Assembly (NCBI GenBank): GCA_900769325.1
Contig: CAAGGF010000033.1
Coordinates: 1-6,237, forward strand
Reading direction: 5' to 3'
Length of the DNA stretch: 6,237 nt
Source of the DNA: Spirochaetia bacterium
GTDB taxonomy: Bacteria; Spirochaetota; Spirochaetia; Treponematales; Treponemataceae
Position 1 is the first letter of the stretch. Every line of letters begins with the position of its first letter. The translations under genes and the position numbers were made by a program. Below, piece after piece: positions 1 to 5,306 of the stretch. Under the pieces are notes generated by a model that was not told where the DNA came from, searched no databases, and saw only the letters and a program-made list of their open reading frames with translations.

Positions 1-53
1 AGTGACGCTTCTTCCCACTGTTTTTCAAGTGCTTTGTCTACATAAATTTTCAT
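1..53 (-). CDS. 5' end of an unidentified minus-strand gene (partial)
   Basis: Reading the minus strand from an ATG at 53 gives 17 codons, beginning MKIYVDKALEKQ, before the window ends. A purine-rich GGGAGAA ribosome binding site lies 4 bases upstream of this ATG, which supports the start. The residues are charged and look like real coding sequence, but too few are present to name a family. Its promoter would lie in the A/T-rich stretch up to about position 135. Confidence 0.6.
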   Translation of the reverse strand, partial: MKIYVDKALEKQWEEAS

Positions 54-180
54 ATTGTTCTCCCATGATTTGTATTTAGAAAAAAAAATTTCTTCATAAT
101 ATATATATGCGTTAAAGTTGCACTTTCGGCAAAAAAACGAGAAAAAAAGTTTAAAAATTTGTGATTTTTTTTTGATGATG
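54..180 (-). promoter_or_regulatory. A/T-rich upstream region of the leftmost gene
   Basis: No coding sequence is visible here. On the minus strand a weak promoter can be drawn, with TTGCCG (127-132) and TATATA (102-107) separated by 19 bases, which is longer than ideal. A small inverted repeat, AAAGT-TGC-ACTTT (114-126), sits between these elements. It contains TTGCACTTT, the same 9-mer found twice in the tandem repeat upstream of the ATPase gene at 1480. The shared 9-mer could be chance in such A/T-rich DNA. Several A and T runs flank the region. Confidence 0.3.
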
Positions 181-304
181 TGTCATGCTGAACTCGTTTA
201 CGCCACAAGGGCGTTTGCCTTAAGGAAATTATTTAACGCATCAGCATCTCTCTAATGGTTGTAAAGACCTATTAATGGGATTCCGAAACGAGTTCGGAAT
301 GACA
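181..304 (-). repeat. Composite palindromic repeat, copy A, interrupted by 42 bp
   Basis: Without the bases at 200-241 this copy is 82 bp, exactly the length of the copy at 2861-2942. It matches the reverse complement of that copy at about 72 of 82 positions by eye. Both ends start with TGTCAT and each end forms its own hairpin. The right hairpin is perfect: stem ATTCCGAA (280-287), loop of 5, stem TTCGGAAT (293-300). The left hairpin (ATGCTGAA type) is split in its loop by the 42-bp insertion. Two inverted palindromes about 80 bp apart resemble a REPIN or small MITE. I assigned the minus strand because the element reads in the opposite direction to the other full copy. Confidence 0.85.
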
Positions 305-344
305 GGGTTGGCGTTTTGGATGACAAACTGGTGGTAATACACTG

Positions 345-396
345 TGTCATGCTGAACTTGTTTCAGCATCCCACCAACGGTTGTAAAGACTTATTA
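345..396 (-). repeat. Half copy of the composite palindromic repeat
   Basis: This copy starts with TGTCATGCTGAAC and carries a perfect hairpin: stem ATGCTGAA (349-356), loop CTTGT, stem TTCAGCAT (362-369). The spacer then follows the full element up to about 396 and stops, so the second hairpin is missing. It has the same orientation as copy A, 40 bp away. Its break point coincides with the stop codon of the minus-strand coding fragment at 394-396, so the element appears to abut or supply the end of that gene. Confidence 0.75.
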
Positions 397-663
397 GAGG
401 AGGTCCTCGGGCAAATCGTCAAAAGTCCAGCCGTAGGTGAGCCAGCAGTGAGAGCTGTCATGCAGTTCGGCATAAAACATTACAAACTGTTCAGAAAGGC
501 TGTCGTCAAATTTTTCAAGCAGGGCACACTTTTTCTGAAGATGCAAAAGCACGCTTTCGAGCGTAAAATTGTTTTTACATAGAACATTATGCGGTACAGG
601 ACTTTTGACCAGACATCTTAAGTAAACAAAAAAGTCAGAAACGCACGAAAGAATCTGCGCTAT
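394..663 (-). pseudogene. C-terminal fragment of an unidentified protein, no start codon
   Basis: The minus strand is open from just after a TGA at 664-666 to a TAA at 394-396, about 89 codons. Codon use looks like a real gene, and the product ends with an acidic, aromatic tail (motifs CWLTYGWTFDDLPEDLL). No ATG occurs in the first 50 codons, so this is most likely the 3' remainder of a gene whose 5' end has been lost. Its upstream edge overlaps the last codons of the response-regulator pseudogene at 660, which fits a deletion joining the two. I do not recognise the family. The plus-strand reading frame over the same interval (316-582) starts inside the repeat and looks like a shadow. Confidence 0.45.
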
Positions 664-1050
664 TCACCAAATTTTTTAATCAGTTCTTCATGATTTTTGC
701 AGCCGGTTTTTATATAGATTCTTGAAAAATAATTATCAACTGAACGTCTGTGATGTTCAGTTCATTTGCAATCTGAACATTGAATGTATAATTACTTTTA
801 TTGAAGGAAAAGTTTTCTTTACTTCACGCAGAATATCAAGACCGCTTTCTTCGCCCAAAAACAAATCAAGAATCATAATATCTGGAAGTCTTGATGATTT
901 TGAAAGCTCATCAAGTTTTTCAAAGCATTCTGTTTTTGAAAAAGCATATCCTGCACAATTAAATTTTTTTCGTTCTCCAATGAGTTCGCGGATTCCCCTG
1001 TTTGTAAGCGTATGATCTTCTACTACAAAAAATGAAATTTCATTTTCCAT
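660..1050 (-). pseudogene. LuxR-type response regulator, internally deleted and frameshifted
   Basis: From an ATG at 1050 the minus strand encodes about 92 residues of a receiver domain. It shows the acidic pair E11-D12, the phosphorylated aspartate D62 in the LDLFLG motif, and the beta-4 end VIIHSMF. The expected rest of the receiver (including the conserved lysine), the linker and the first HTH helices are absent. The sequence jumps into the DNA-binding domain: QIANELNIT (775-749), then, after a shift of one base near 749, RRSVDNYFSRIYIKTGC and an end KKFGE with TAG at 660-662. Such proteins are normally about 200-220 residues, so roughly 80-90 residues are missing. An AGGTGAGG ribosome binding site lies in the end of the upstream kinase remnant, showing that the two were co-translated. 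The family normally accepts phosphate from a partner kinase and binds DNA as a dimer; this product cannot do so. Confidence 0.8.
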
Positions 1051-1053
1051 AAG

Positions 1054-1248
1054 TTACCTCACCTTTTTTATTATGCTGACTTGTGTTCCTTCCCCCGGAA
1101 CGAGCCCGCAAGAAAACACGACCGCCACAGTCCAAATCGTATCAAAAAACAGTAGAATATGAAGCGCGTGATAAAAAACGTAACAAGTAAGAAAATTCAA
1201 AATTTCTGCGATAATACAAATTACAACAGTTCTAAAAGCTTTAGGCAT
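1054..1248 (-). pseudogene. Sensor histidine kinase reduced to membrane N-terminus plus last ATP-binding box
   Basis: The 64-residue reading frame begins MPKAFRTVV and carries two strongly hydrophobic segments (about residues 5-28 and 33-53). It ends in PGEGTQVSIIKKVR, which reads as the G2 box and final strand of a HATPase_c domain. The dimerisation histidine, N box and G1 box are absent, so several hundred bases between the membrane part and the G2 box seem to have been removed in frame. A GTG at 1266 is an alternative start; neither start has a clear ribosome binding site. The downstream neighbour, three bases away, is the matching response-regulator remnant, which supports the two-component reading. 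As it stands the product could only be a small membrane peptide. The kinase assignment rests on a short C-terminal motif and on context. Confidence 0.6.
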
Positions 1249-1252
1249 GTTG

Positions 1253-1378
1253 CTATAATATATCACAGAAATCTGTTTGTGGGGGAAATTTTATTTCAAC
1301 TGATGCCACTGCCTGATATTCAATCACAAAATTGTCGCAAAGACGGTGTGTATGTTGTGCCAGTTGGGTGCTTAAAAG
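1253..1378 (-). other. Possible C-terminal coding remnant upstream of the kinase remnant
   Basis: The minus strand is open here and ends with TAG at 1253-1255, four bases before the kinase ATG at 1248. Its end (motif ASVEIKFPPQTDFCDIL) has a plausible amino-acid mix and the tight spacing is operon-like. The open frame continues upstream to 1492, but there it runs through the ATPase control hairpins and promoter, so only the part nearest the stop could be real. I cannot assign a family. It may be a chance open frame. Confidence 0.25.
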
Positions 1379-1408
1379 ATTAGGGATTTTTAAAACAGTA
1401 AAAAAAAC

Positions 1409-1457
1409 TCCTTGCACTTTTATGAAATAAATCATAAAAGTCCTTGCACTTTTATGA
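1409..1457 (+). repeat. Tandem 17-bp repeat with nested hairpin upstream of the ATPase gene
   Basis: TCCTTGCACTTTTATGA occurs exactly at 1409-1425 and again at 1441-1457, a 32-bp period. Between and within the copies, CTTTTATGA (1417-1425) pairs perfectly with TCATAAAAG (1432-1440) across a 6-base loop. The same TCATAAAAG can also pair with the second CTTTTATGA (1449-1457), so two mutually exclusive hairpins are possible. The second copy contains the proposed -35 box of the ATPase promoter, so this looks like an operator, possibly for autoregulation. That function is inferred from position. Confidence 0.7.
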
Positions 1458-1473
1458 TTAAATAAATTATTAT
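1444..1473 (+). promoter_or_regulatory. Promoter of the ATPase gene, probably giving a leaderless mRNA
   Basis: TTGCAC (1444-1449) and TATTAT (1468-1473) are separated by 18 bases, a good sigma-70 type arrangement. Transcription would begin about 7 bases after the -10 box, at or next to the A of the ATG at 1480. No Shine-Dalgarno sequence is visible before that ATG, consistent with leaderless translation. The -35 box sits inside the second 17-bp repeat. Confidence 0.55.
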
Positions 1474-1479
1474 GTAACC

Positions 1480-2784
1480 ATGGAACGAACAATAATAAAT
1501 AAACTTGTTGAATGGAAAAACAAAAAAGACAGAAAGCCGCTTATTTTAAATGGAGCACGCCAGACTGGAAAAACATGGATTTTAAAAGAATTCGGAAACA
1601 GGCATTTTTCATCTTTTGCTTATATTAAATTTGACAACAACGAAACTGCAAAAAACATCTTTGAGCAGGACTTCCACATAAAAAGAATCATCAGCCAGCT
1701 CTCTCTTGTAAGCGACACAGAAATAAAACCCAACGAAACGCTGATTGTGTTTGACGAAATTCAAGAATGCCCAAAAGCCCTTACAGCCCTCAAATATTTT
1801 TGCGAAGAGGCACCTGAATATTTTGTGGCAGCAGCAGGTTCTCTTTTGGGAATAAAACTTTCAAATTCACAGGGAACCGGTTTTCCTGTTGGAAAAGTCG
1901 AATACCTGAATTTGAATCCGATGAATTTCAAGGAATTTTTAATGGCAACAGGAATGAAAAAATTCATTCCATTTATTGAAGGCAAAGATTGGGAAACGCT
2001 GAAGGCTTTTAAAAATGAATTGAGATTGTCCCTTAAAAAATATTTTATTGTCGGAGGAATGCCGGAAGCAGTCCTTGCGTTTACAGACGGCGAAAATTTT
2101 ACCAAAGCACGGGAAATTCAAAAAAGAATCCTGAATGACTACGATAATGATTTTTCAAAACATGCGCCTTTACAAGATTTACCAAAGCTCCGGGATTTAT
2201 GGGACAGCGTTCCAAGACAGCTTGCAAAAGAAAACAAACGCTTTGTCTATTCAGAATGTCGTACCGGAGGAAATGCAAAAACATTAGAAAACGCTCTCTG
2301 GTGGCTGTTCGACGCAGGGTTATTAAAAAAAGTAAAAAGAGTCTCGGCTCCAGATTTTCCGTTATCATATTATGAAGACGGAGCATTTAAACTCTTTTTT
2401 CTGGACATCGGTCTTTTGTGCGCAAAGTCTGAATTATCGCCAAAAACTATTCTGGAAGGAAACAGAGTTTTTACAGAGTTTAAAGGAGCTTTGACAGAAC
2501 AATATGTAAATCAAGAATTGCGCTCTTTGGAAAAAATAGAAAATCAATATTACTGGGCAGGCAGAACTTCAGAAATTGACTTTCTTGTTCAAATTGAAAA
2601 CGAAATCATACCTATTGAAGTAAAAGCAGAACAAAACCTTCAGGCAAAAAGCCTTAAGTATTTCTGTGAAAAATTTAATATCAAAAAAGCATGCAGATTT
2701 TCCATGAGCGACCACAATATCGGAAACTACCCTTTTGGAACAGAACTGGAAGACATCCCGCTTTTTGCAATAAATTTGAATTAA
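1480..2784 (+). CDS. AAA-type ATPase with DUF4143 C-terminal domain
   Basis: This 434-residue protein has the length and layout of the bacterial AAA_14/DUF4143 family. The Walker A loop GARQTGKT is at residues 25-32, Walker B LIVFDE at 88-93, and a sensor-1-like AAAGSLLG at 117-124. A winged-helix-like middle follows. The C-terminal DUF4143 region ends in a restriction-endonuclease-like fold motif: E340, EID at 365-367 and IEVKA at 379-383, which reads as a PD-(D/E)xK active site. The family is widespread in accessory DNA; its members bind ATP and are suspected to act on DNA, but their true role is not settled. The ATG at 1480 is chosen because the upstream ATG at 1453 meets a stop three codons later. 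The gene stands alone, with a promoter immediately upstream and a composite repeat downstream. No damage is visible. Confidence 0.9.
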   Translation: MERTIINKLVEWKNKKDRKPLILNGARQTGKTWILKEFGNRHFSSFAYIKFDNNETAKNIFEQDFHIKRIISQLSLVSDTEIKPNETLIVFDEIQECPKALTALKYFCEEAPEYFVAAAGSLLGIKLSNSQGTGFPVGKVEYLNLNPMNFKEFLMATGMKKFIPFIEGKDWETLKAFKNELRLSLKKYFIVGGMPEAVLAFTDGENFTKAREIQKRILNDYDNDFSKHAPLQDLPKLRDLWDSVPRQLAKENKRFVYSECRTGGNAKTLENALWWLFDAGLLKKVKRVSAPDFPLSYYEDGAFKLFFLDIGLLCAKSELSPKTILEGNRVFTEFKGALTEQYVNQELRSLEKIENQYYWAGRTSEIDFLVQIENEIIPIEVKAEQNLQAKSLKYFCEKFNIKKACRFSMSDHNIGNYPFGTELEDIPLFAINLN

Positions 2785-2801
2785 AGTTTTTATACACCAC
2801 A

Positions 2802-2826
2802 GATGCTGAATCAACTTCTGCATGAC
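2802..2826 (+). repeat. Degenerate half copy of the composite palindromic repeat
   Basis: ATGCTGAATCAACTTCTGCA, continuing to TGACA at 2826, resembles the right-hand hairpin of the full element at 2861-2942, in the same orientation, with a decayed stem. A further scrap, GTCATTCCTAAC at 2843-2854, resembles the left end of the element. Together they suggest an older, decayed copy just upstream of the full one. Confidence 0.5.
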
Positions 2827-2860
2827 AGGAGTTTGACCACGCGTCATTCCTAACTTATAC

Positions 2861-2942
2861 TGTCATTCCGAACTTGTTTCGGAATCCCACTTATAGGTCC
2901 TTACAACCGTCAGTGAGATGCTGTATCAAGTTCAGCATGACA
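2861..2942 (+). repeat. Composite palindromic repeat, full copy B (82 bp)
   Basis: The element runs from TGTCATTCCGAAC to its inverted counterpart ending in AGTTCAGCATGACA. The left hairpin is perfect: ATTCCGAA (2865-2872), loop CTTGT, TTCGGAAT (2878-2885). The right hairpin keeps only ATGCTG (2918-2923) with CAGCAT (2933-2938) because its loop side has mutated. The ends form an imperfect terminal inverted repeat of about 16 bp. It lies 76 bp after the ATPase stop, in opposite orientation to copy A. No open reading frame is carried, so any mobility would need enzymes from elsewhere. Confidence 0.85.
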
Positions 2943-3001
2943 AGAGTTCATCATGCAAACTACACAACCTTAATTTATTTTTACCAGGAAAACTCTGATA
3001 T

Positions 3002-3193
3002 TTATTCCTCAACAGAATTATCAGTTCCGCTGGCAGACTTTTCTTCCTTTAATTTTTCATAGAAATTTATCACAGTTGCTTCAACATAAGGAGTAACATA
3101 AATTAAAGCAAGCCCAAAAGTTATAAAGCAAAGTAAATACCACCAGAAGAAACTGAATAAAAGCACAAATAGTTCCCATTTATGACCTTTCAT
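3002..3193 (-). pseudogene. C-terminal remnant of a DUF975-type membrane protein
   Basis: From a methionine at 3193 to a TAA at 3002, 63 residues can be read. They begin MKGHKWELFVLLFSF, include a long hydrophobic stretch (about residues 8-33), then PYVEAT and FYEKLKE, and end in a charged tail. This matches the last transmembrane part of DUF975 integral membrane proteins as I recall them; those are usually 200 residues or more, so the N-terminal two thirds are missing. The open frame continues upstream to 3316, but beyond about 3200 it is antisense to the helicase promoter and start and no longer looks like this family. No ribosome binding site supports a start at 3193. It is best read as a gene cut when the helicase segment arrived. 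Confidence 0.6.
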
Positions 3194-3200
3194 CAAGCCA

Positions 3201-3229
3201 TTGACAATCTTAACAAATACAAAAATAAT
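3201..3229 (+). promoter_or_regulatory. Promoter of the PIF1-like helicase gene
   Basis: A consensus TTGACA (3201-3206) is followed after 17 bases by AATAAT (3224-3229), five of six matches to the -10 consensus. Transcription would begin near 3236, leaving a leader of about 13 bases that holds the ribosome binding site AAAAGGA (3237-3243). The -35 box overlaps the upstream edge of the DUF975 remnant. Confidence 0.65.
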
Positions 3230-3248
3230 AAATTTTAAAAGGATAACA

Positions 3249-4726
3249 ATGAATTTATCATATATAGCTAAAAAAGCCAGAATCGAAAACAAACAGTCAA
3301 TAATTGAAGAACGCAAAAATTTATTTTATCTTCCAGAAGGATATGACATCAATTCTCCCGATAATATTGAAATAAAAAAGGCATACAATGCTTTGCTGAA
3401 CAACATTCCTGTTGTTTTTGTAACCGGAGCAGCAGGAACAGGAAAATCAACATTTATCAATTATGTCCGTAATAACATAACTAAAGATTCTGGAAAAGAA
3501 TATGTCATATTAGCCTGTTATGGTTCAGCAGCACTCAATATAAACGGTCAAACAACACATTCTTTCTTCAATTTTCCTGCAAGAGATTTTGATTCTTCTG
3601 AAATTCACAAATTCAAAAAAAATACAGCTGCCGAAAAAACAGATTTAATAATTATAGACGAGATTTCTATTGTAGAATCCTCTTTACTGGATCATATTGA
3701 TTATGCATTACGATTATGGTGCAACTCAAATATTCCTTTTGCAGGTAAGCAACTATTACTAATAGGAGACTATTTTCAGCTTTCACCATGGATAAGATGG
3801 GATAATGAAGCAACTAAAAAGTTTAAATCCCAATGGGACAGTCAATTCTTTTTTGATGCTCATGTATTCAATAATGTAAACACAGAAGTCTTCAAGTTAA
3901 CTAAAGTACACCGCCAAAATGACATTAATTTTATAAATATTCTGAATCGAATCCGAACATTAGATAACGGCTATGAAAAAGATATAGAATTCCTTAATAC
4001 AAACTGTGAAGTAAAATCAAAACTAGAAAGAAATGGAAGATTCCACCTTCCTGAAAACTGCGTTTATTTGACAACCACAAATGAAAAAGCTGATAAGGTG
4101 AATAACGAACGTTTACTAAAGTTTTCTGAAGAAACACGACAACCTATAATAGAATTCACTGGAACATTCGAAGGAAAAATGACTGAATCAAAAGTTGAAA
4201 GAATTCTTACTCCTAAATTGCTTCGAATATGTATTGGAGCAAAAATAATGATTACCAGAAATATTTATTTCAGGGAACACAAAGGTACACCGGATGTTGT
4301 AAACGGCTCTTTTGGTTTTATAAAAGAAATAGCATCTGATAATTCATTTATAACAGTCAGCCTTTTGAATGGTAAAGAAATCCGTTTGGAAAAATATTCA
4401 TGGGATATGATTTCATACGAATGGAATGATGAAAAAAATATTTTAGAAAGTAAAATAATAGGTTCATTCAAGCAATTCCCGATAAGATTAGGGTGGGCTC
4501 TACCATTCACAAAGCACAAGGAATGACATTAGACTGCGTAGACATTGATGTTCAGGAAGCATTTGCTCCCGGACAAGCTTATGTAGCATTAAGTCGGTGC
4601 AAATCGCTGGAAGGGTTGTACTTGCAAAAACCTATAAAACTAAACAATGTCAAAACAGACAATATTGTAAAGAAATTTGATGAGCTTCTGTTTCAAGATT
4701 CCTGCACTGAAATAAATACTTTTTAG
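3249..4726 (+). pseudogene. PIF1-like superfamily 1 DNA helicase with one frameshift
   Basis: Restoring one base gives a helicase of about 492 residues. In frame one: Walker A GAAGTGKST (60-68), Walker B LIIIDEIS (133-140), motif III GDYFQLSP (173-180), VHRQ (220-223), TTTNEKAD (275-282) and VNGSFGFI (351-358). Frame one ends wrongly at 4526. Motifs V (TIHKAQGMTLD) and VI (AYVALSRCK) continue in the next frame from 4502 to the TAG at 4724-4726. The shift falls at 4500-4501, where one base is missing after the GWA codons. PIF1/RecD-like enzymes unwind DNA 5' to 3' using ATP; motifs V and VI are needed, so the shifted product should be inactive. The ATG at 3249 is chosen over 3201 because AAAAGGA lies 5 bases before it and because 3201 coincides with the promoter. 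The gene is clearly more A+T-rich than the HAD gene, which hints at separate origin. A sequencing error is the alternative to true decay. Confidence 0.85.
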
Positions 4727-4772
4727 ATTCAAATTCAAATCCCTTATTCCTTTACAGCCCAGTCTTTTTAAA

Positions 4773-4794
4773 ATGCACATTTCGGTTTGTGCAT
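4773..4794 (-). terminator. Hairpin between convergent genes, likely terminator for the minus strand
   Basis: ATGCACA (4773-4779) pairs perfectly with TGTGCAT (4788-4794) across an 8-base loop. Read on the minus strand the stem is followed by TTTTAAAAA, a short T run suited to intrinsic termination of the toxin-antitoxin-like operon, whose stop lies 20 bases upstream. On the plus strand no T run follows, so termination of the helicase mRNA here is less certain. Confidence 0.5.
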
Positions 4795-4813
4795 AAAGAG
4801 AATAAGAAATAGT

Positions 4814-4966
4814 TTACATGCCTTCTTTTAATTCAAGAACTTTTATAATCCCAGCACTTATCTTTTTCATATATGACTTCGGCATCACGGACATTTTTTC
4901 GATAAGTGCAAATTTATTTACAGAAGGCACGCCAAAGTCTACAAGCCATATTTCACCACATGTCAT
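4814..4966 (-). pseudogene. MazF/PemK-type toxin with an internal deletion (50 residues)
   Basis: The ATG at 4966 gives a 50-residue open frame to the TAA at 4814. It starts MTCGEIWLVDFGVPS, the characteristic N-terminus of MazF-family endoribonucleases. It then passes directly into NKFALIEKMSV and PKSYMKKISAGIIKVLEL, which resembles the C-terminal helix region (normally following the QIRT/D strand). MazF proteins are about 105-120 residues, so some 60 residues, including the core beta strands and catalytic positions, are missing while the frame is kept. A GGGAG sequence lies upstream of the start. It overlaps the preceding gene by 14 bases, typical of toxin-antitoxin translational coupling. 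The family cleaves mRNA at specific sites; this product should be inactive, though it might still bind an antitoxin. The family call rests mainly on the N-terminal motif. Confidence 0.65.
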
Positions 4967-5219
4967 TCTTAATCATCTCCCAAACAGCCGCTTTTGATGC
5001 ATCGCAGGTAAATGTCTGTTCTTTTAAATCTACTTTATCGTATACTGCATTAATTTGCTTTATATGATCTTCCGATGAAACTAATTTATCATCATCGTTT
5101 ACTTCCTGAATCACTACATTCTTCCGCAATTTTACAAGACTTTTTAACACCTCAAGAAACGGCATAGCAACATTTTGAACTGACCCCCCCCCAAAAAAAA
5201 AAAAAAACTCTATCGTCAA
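4953..5219 (-). CDS. Antitoxin-like small protein upstream of the MazF remnant
   Basis: The minus strand encodes 88 residues from a TTG at 5219 to a TGA at 4953. The N-terminus contains five phenylalanines and three glycines encoded by a T15-G9 homopolymer, so the first 12 or so residues are probably not ancestral. The middle is mixed and acidic (VIQEVNDDDKLVSSEDHIKQ) and the end is TFTCDASKAAVWEMIKND. The 14-base overlap with the MazF-like gene indicates an antitoxin role by context; I do not recognise a DNA-binding fold with certainty. GGAG lies 8 bases before the TTG. A stronger site, AAGGA at 5239-5243, points instead to an ATG at 5233, but that frame stops after five codons (MEFIF). The gene may therefore itself be disrupted at its 5' end, with translation depending on the homopolymer length. 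An internal methionine starting MPFLEVLKSL is a further possible start. Confidence 0.5.
   Translation of the reverse strand: MTIEFFFFFGGGSVQNVAMPFLEVLKSLVKLRKNVVIQEVNDDDKLVSSEDHIKQINAVYDKVDLKEQTFTCDASKAAVWEMIKNDMW
5184..5207. repeat. C9-A15 homopolymer pair (T15-G9 on the coding strand)
   Basis: On the plus strand nine C are followed directly by fifteen A. On the minus strand this is T15-G9 within the first codons of the antitoxin-like gene. Tracts of this length slip during replication, and in spirochaetes and other bacteria poly-G tracts near starts are known switches of expression. Here a change of one or two bases would move the downstream frame out of phase. Tract lengths in assembled data are often unreliable. 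Confidence 0.8.
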
Positions 5220-5251
5220 AATATAAACTCCATTTTAATCCTTAAATCCAC

Positions 5252-5279
5252 TTTATAAATTGCCGATGGATAAAATCAA
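5252..5279 (-). promoter_or_regulatory. Candidate promoter of the antitoxin-toxin-like operon
   Basis: On the minus strand TTGATT (5274-5279) and TATAAA (5252-5257) are 16 bases apart. The start of transcription would be near 5245, just before the AAGGA site at 5239-5243. The stretch 5220-5306 between the phosphatase stop and the antitoxin-like gene holds nothing else that I can identify. Confidence 0.4.
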
Positions 5280-5306
5280 ATTATTTTCGCCTGTCTTTTT
5301 AAAACA

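Noticed and set aside
316..582. Plus-strand open frame of 88 codons
   Set aside because: It begins in a palindromic repeat, and the minus strand over the same interval has the more gene-like composition and a plausible protein end.
722..1015. Plus-strand open frame of 97 codons
   Set aside because: It is the complement of the response-regulator receiver domain, whose motifs are clear on the minus strand.
1159..1383. Plus-strand open frame of 74 codons
   Set aside because: It lies opposite the kinase remnant, with no ribosome binding site and no recognisable motif.
181..2942. CRISPR array
   Set aside because: The repeats are few, far apart and in both orientations, and they have palindromic ends. 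There are no regular spacers and no cas genes.
4491..4526. Programmed ribosomal frameshift in the helicase
   Set aside because: No slippery heptamer or clear downstream stimulatory structure is visible, and the family does not use frameshifting.
1480..4726. Joint defence system formed by the DUF4143 ATPase and the PIF1-like helicase
   Set aside because: The two genes are over 450 bp apart, separated by repeats and a minus-strand membrane-gene remnant. Each has its own promoter, and the helicase is frameshifted.
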